This document shows positions 63,747-64,000 of a stretch of DNA of 64,000 nt, in pieces; position 1 is the first letter of the stretch, and each line of letters opens with the position of its first letter. The position numbers and the translations under genes were made by a program. The notes under the pieces are model-generated. The model had not been told where the DNA came from. It ran no database searches and worked only from the letters and a program-made list of their open reading frames with translations. Origin of the DNA: Paracoccaceae bacterium (lineage in GTDB: Bacteria; Pseudomonadota; Alphaproteobacteria; Rhodobacterales; Rhodobacteraceae); the NCBI GenBank assembly GCA_022448245.1, contig JAKVCO010000006.1:62001-126000 (forward strand). Direction: 5' to 3'.

Positions 63747-64000
63747 TCAGCGCTCCTTCACGTACGGTTCGCCCCCTGCGCGCGGAGGAATCGCTTTGCC
63801 GACGAAGCCCGCGAGGATCACCACGGTCAGGATGTAAGGCAGCGCGTCCATGAACTCGACCGGGACCGTGAAGAGGCCTAGATCGAGGTTCTGGAAGCGG
63901 AGCGCAATGGCCTGCAGGAAGCCAAAGAGCAGGCAGGCGTAGAGCGCGTACCAGGGCCGCCACTTGGCAAAGATGAGGGCTGCGAGGGCGATATAGCCGC
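63747..64000 (-). CDS. BMP-type (nucleoside) ABC transporter permease, 5' part outside window
   Basis: The last 84 codons of a membrane permease. The visible sequence GYIALAALIFAKWRPWYALYA, then FMDALPYILTVVILAGFVGKAIPP and a tail GGEPYVKER, is the C-terminal signature of YufQ/NupQ-type permeases for nucleosides; the same family as the permease at 22674-23603 but with a different tail. The rest of this second transporter should lie to the right of the window. Confidence 0.85.
   Translation of the reverse strand, partial: GYIALAALIFAKWRPWYALYACLLFGFLQAIALRFQNLDLGLFTVPVEFMDALPYILTVVILAGFVGKAIPPRAGGEPYVKER

Overview
The window reads as chromosomal DNA of an alphaproteobacterium of the Rhodobacteraceae (Roseobacter-type). 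The support is high GC with dense, strand-switching short operons; short-form HisG paired with HisZ; a B12-dependent ribonucleotide reductase next to a DUF1489 gene; the XdhABC plus BMP-type ABC cassette; a dimethylglycine-dehydrogenase-like flavoprotein; a TIGR02186/TauE pair; and a LuxI gene. This is inference from gene content; no rRNA or other marker is present. I found no tRNA or rRNA genes, CRISPR arrays, transposases, integrases or phage genes, and no gene-free gap longer than about 210 bases.

Layout, left to right: acyl-CoA ligase cut by the left edge, GFA-type zinc protein, nrdJ/DUF1489 divergent pair (1-4812). hisS-hisZ-hisG operon, slyX, cbiX, a lipoprotein and dnaE (5028-14317). 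An ArsR/SRPBCC regulatory pair (14426-15195). A purine catabolism and uptake operon: xdhA-xdhB-xdhC, ATPase, permease, permease, substrate-binding protein, ending in a clear terminator (15358-24751). Pseudoazurin, a desaturase pair, aldo/keto reductase, flavoprotein oxidase, dimethylglycine-dehydrogenase-like protein (24755-32430). panC-panB (33657-35323), then a lone low-GC gene derived from cytochrome oxidase subunit I. Hydroxyacid dehydrogenase, SH3 protein, capsule-type protein (36011-38613). A coaBC-dut-moeB-M3 peptidase chain with rpoH upstream (38624-44247). cobP-cobC, GST fusion, comM (44355-47925). A cell-envelope and housekeeping block gshB-yraN-rsmI / lpoA-glnD-murJ (48021-55825). 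Rhomboid-like gene, trpS, VOC, usp, luxI, helicase-SDR, TIGR02186-tauE, and the C-terminal end of a second nucleoside-type ABC permease (55808-64000).

Themes linking the genes: cobalamin (B12-dependent NrdJ, CbiX cobaltochelatase, CobP, CobC-like phosphatase) at three separate loci; purine or nucleoside uptake coupled to xanthine dehydrogenase; pantothenate/CoA synthesis (PanB, PanC, CoaBC). The items I find most unusual are a 177-residue protein that is recognisably the C-terminal half of cytochrome c oxidase subunit I but has lost the heme-ligand histidines; a palindromic insert carrying a 63-codon ORF stitched between two permease genes by stop/start overlaps; a rhomboid-fold protein without catalytic Ser and His; a low-GC insertion inside HisRS; and several perfect DNA palindromes at promoters or start codons.
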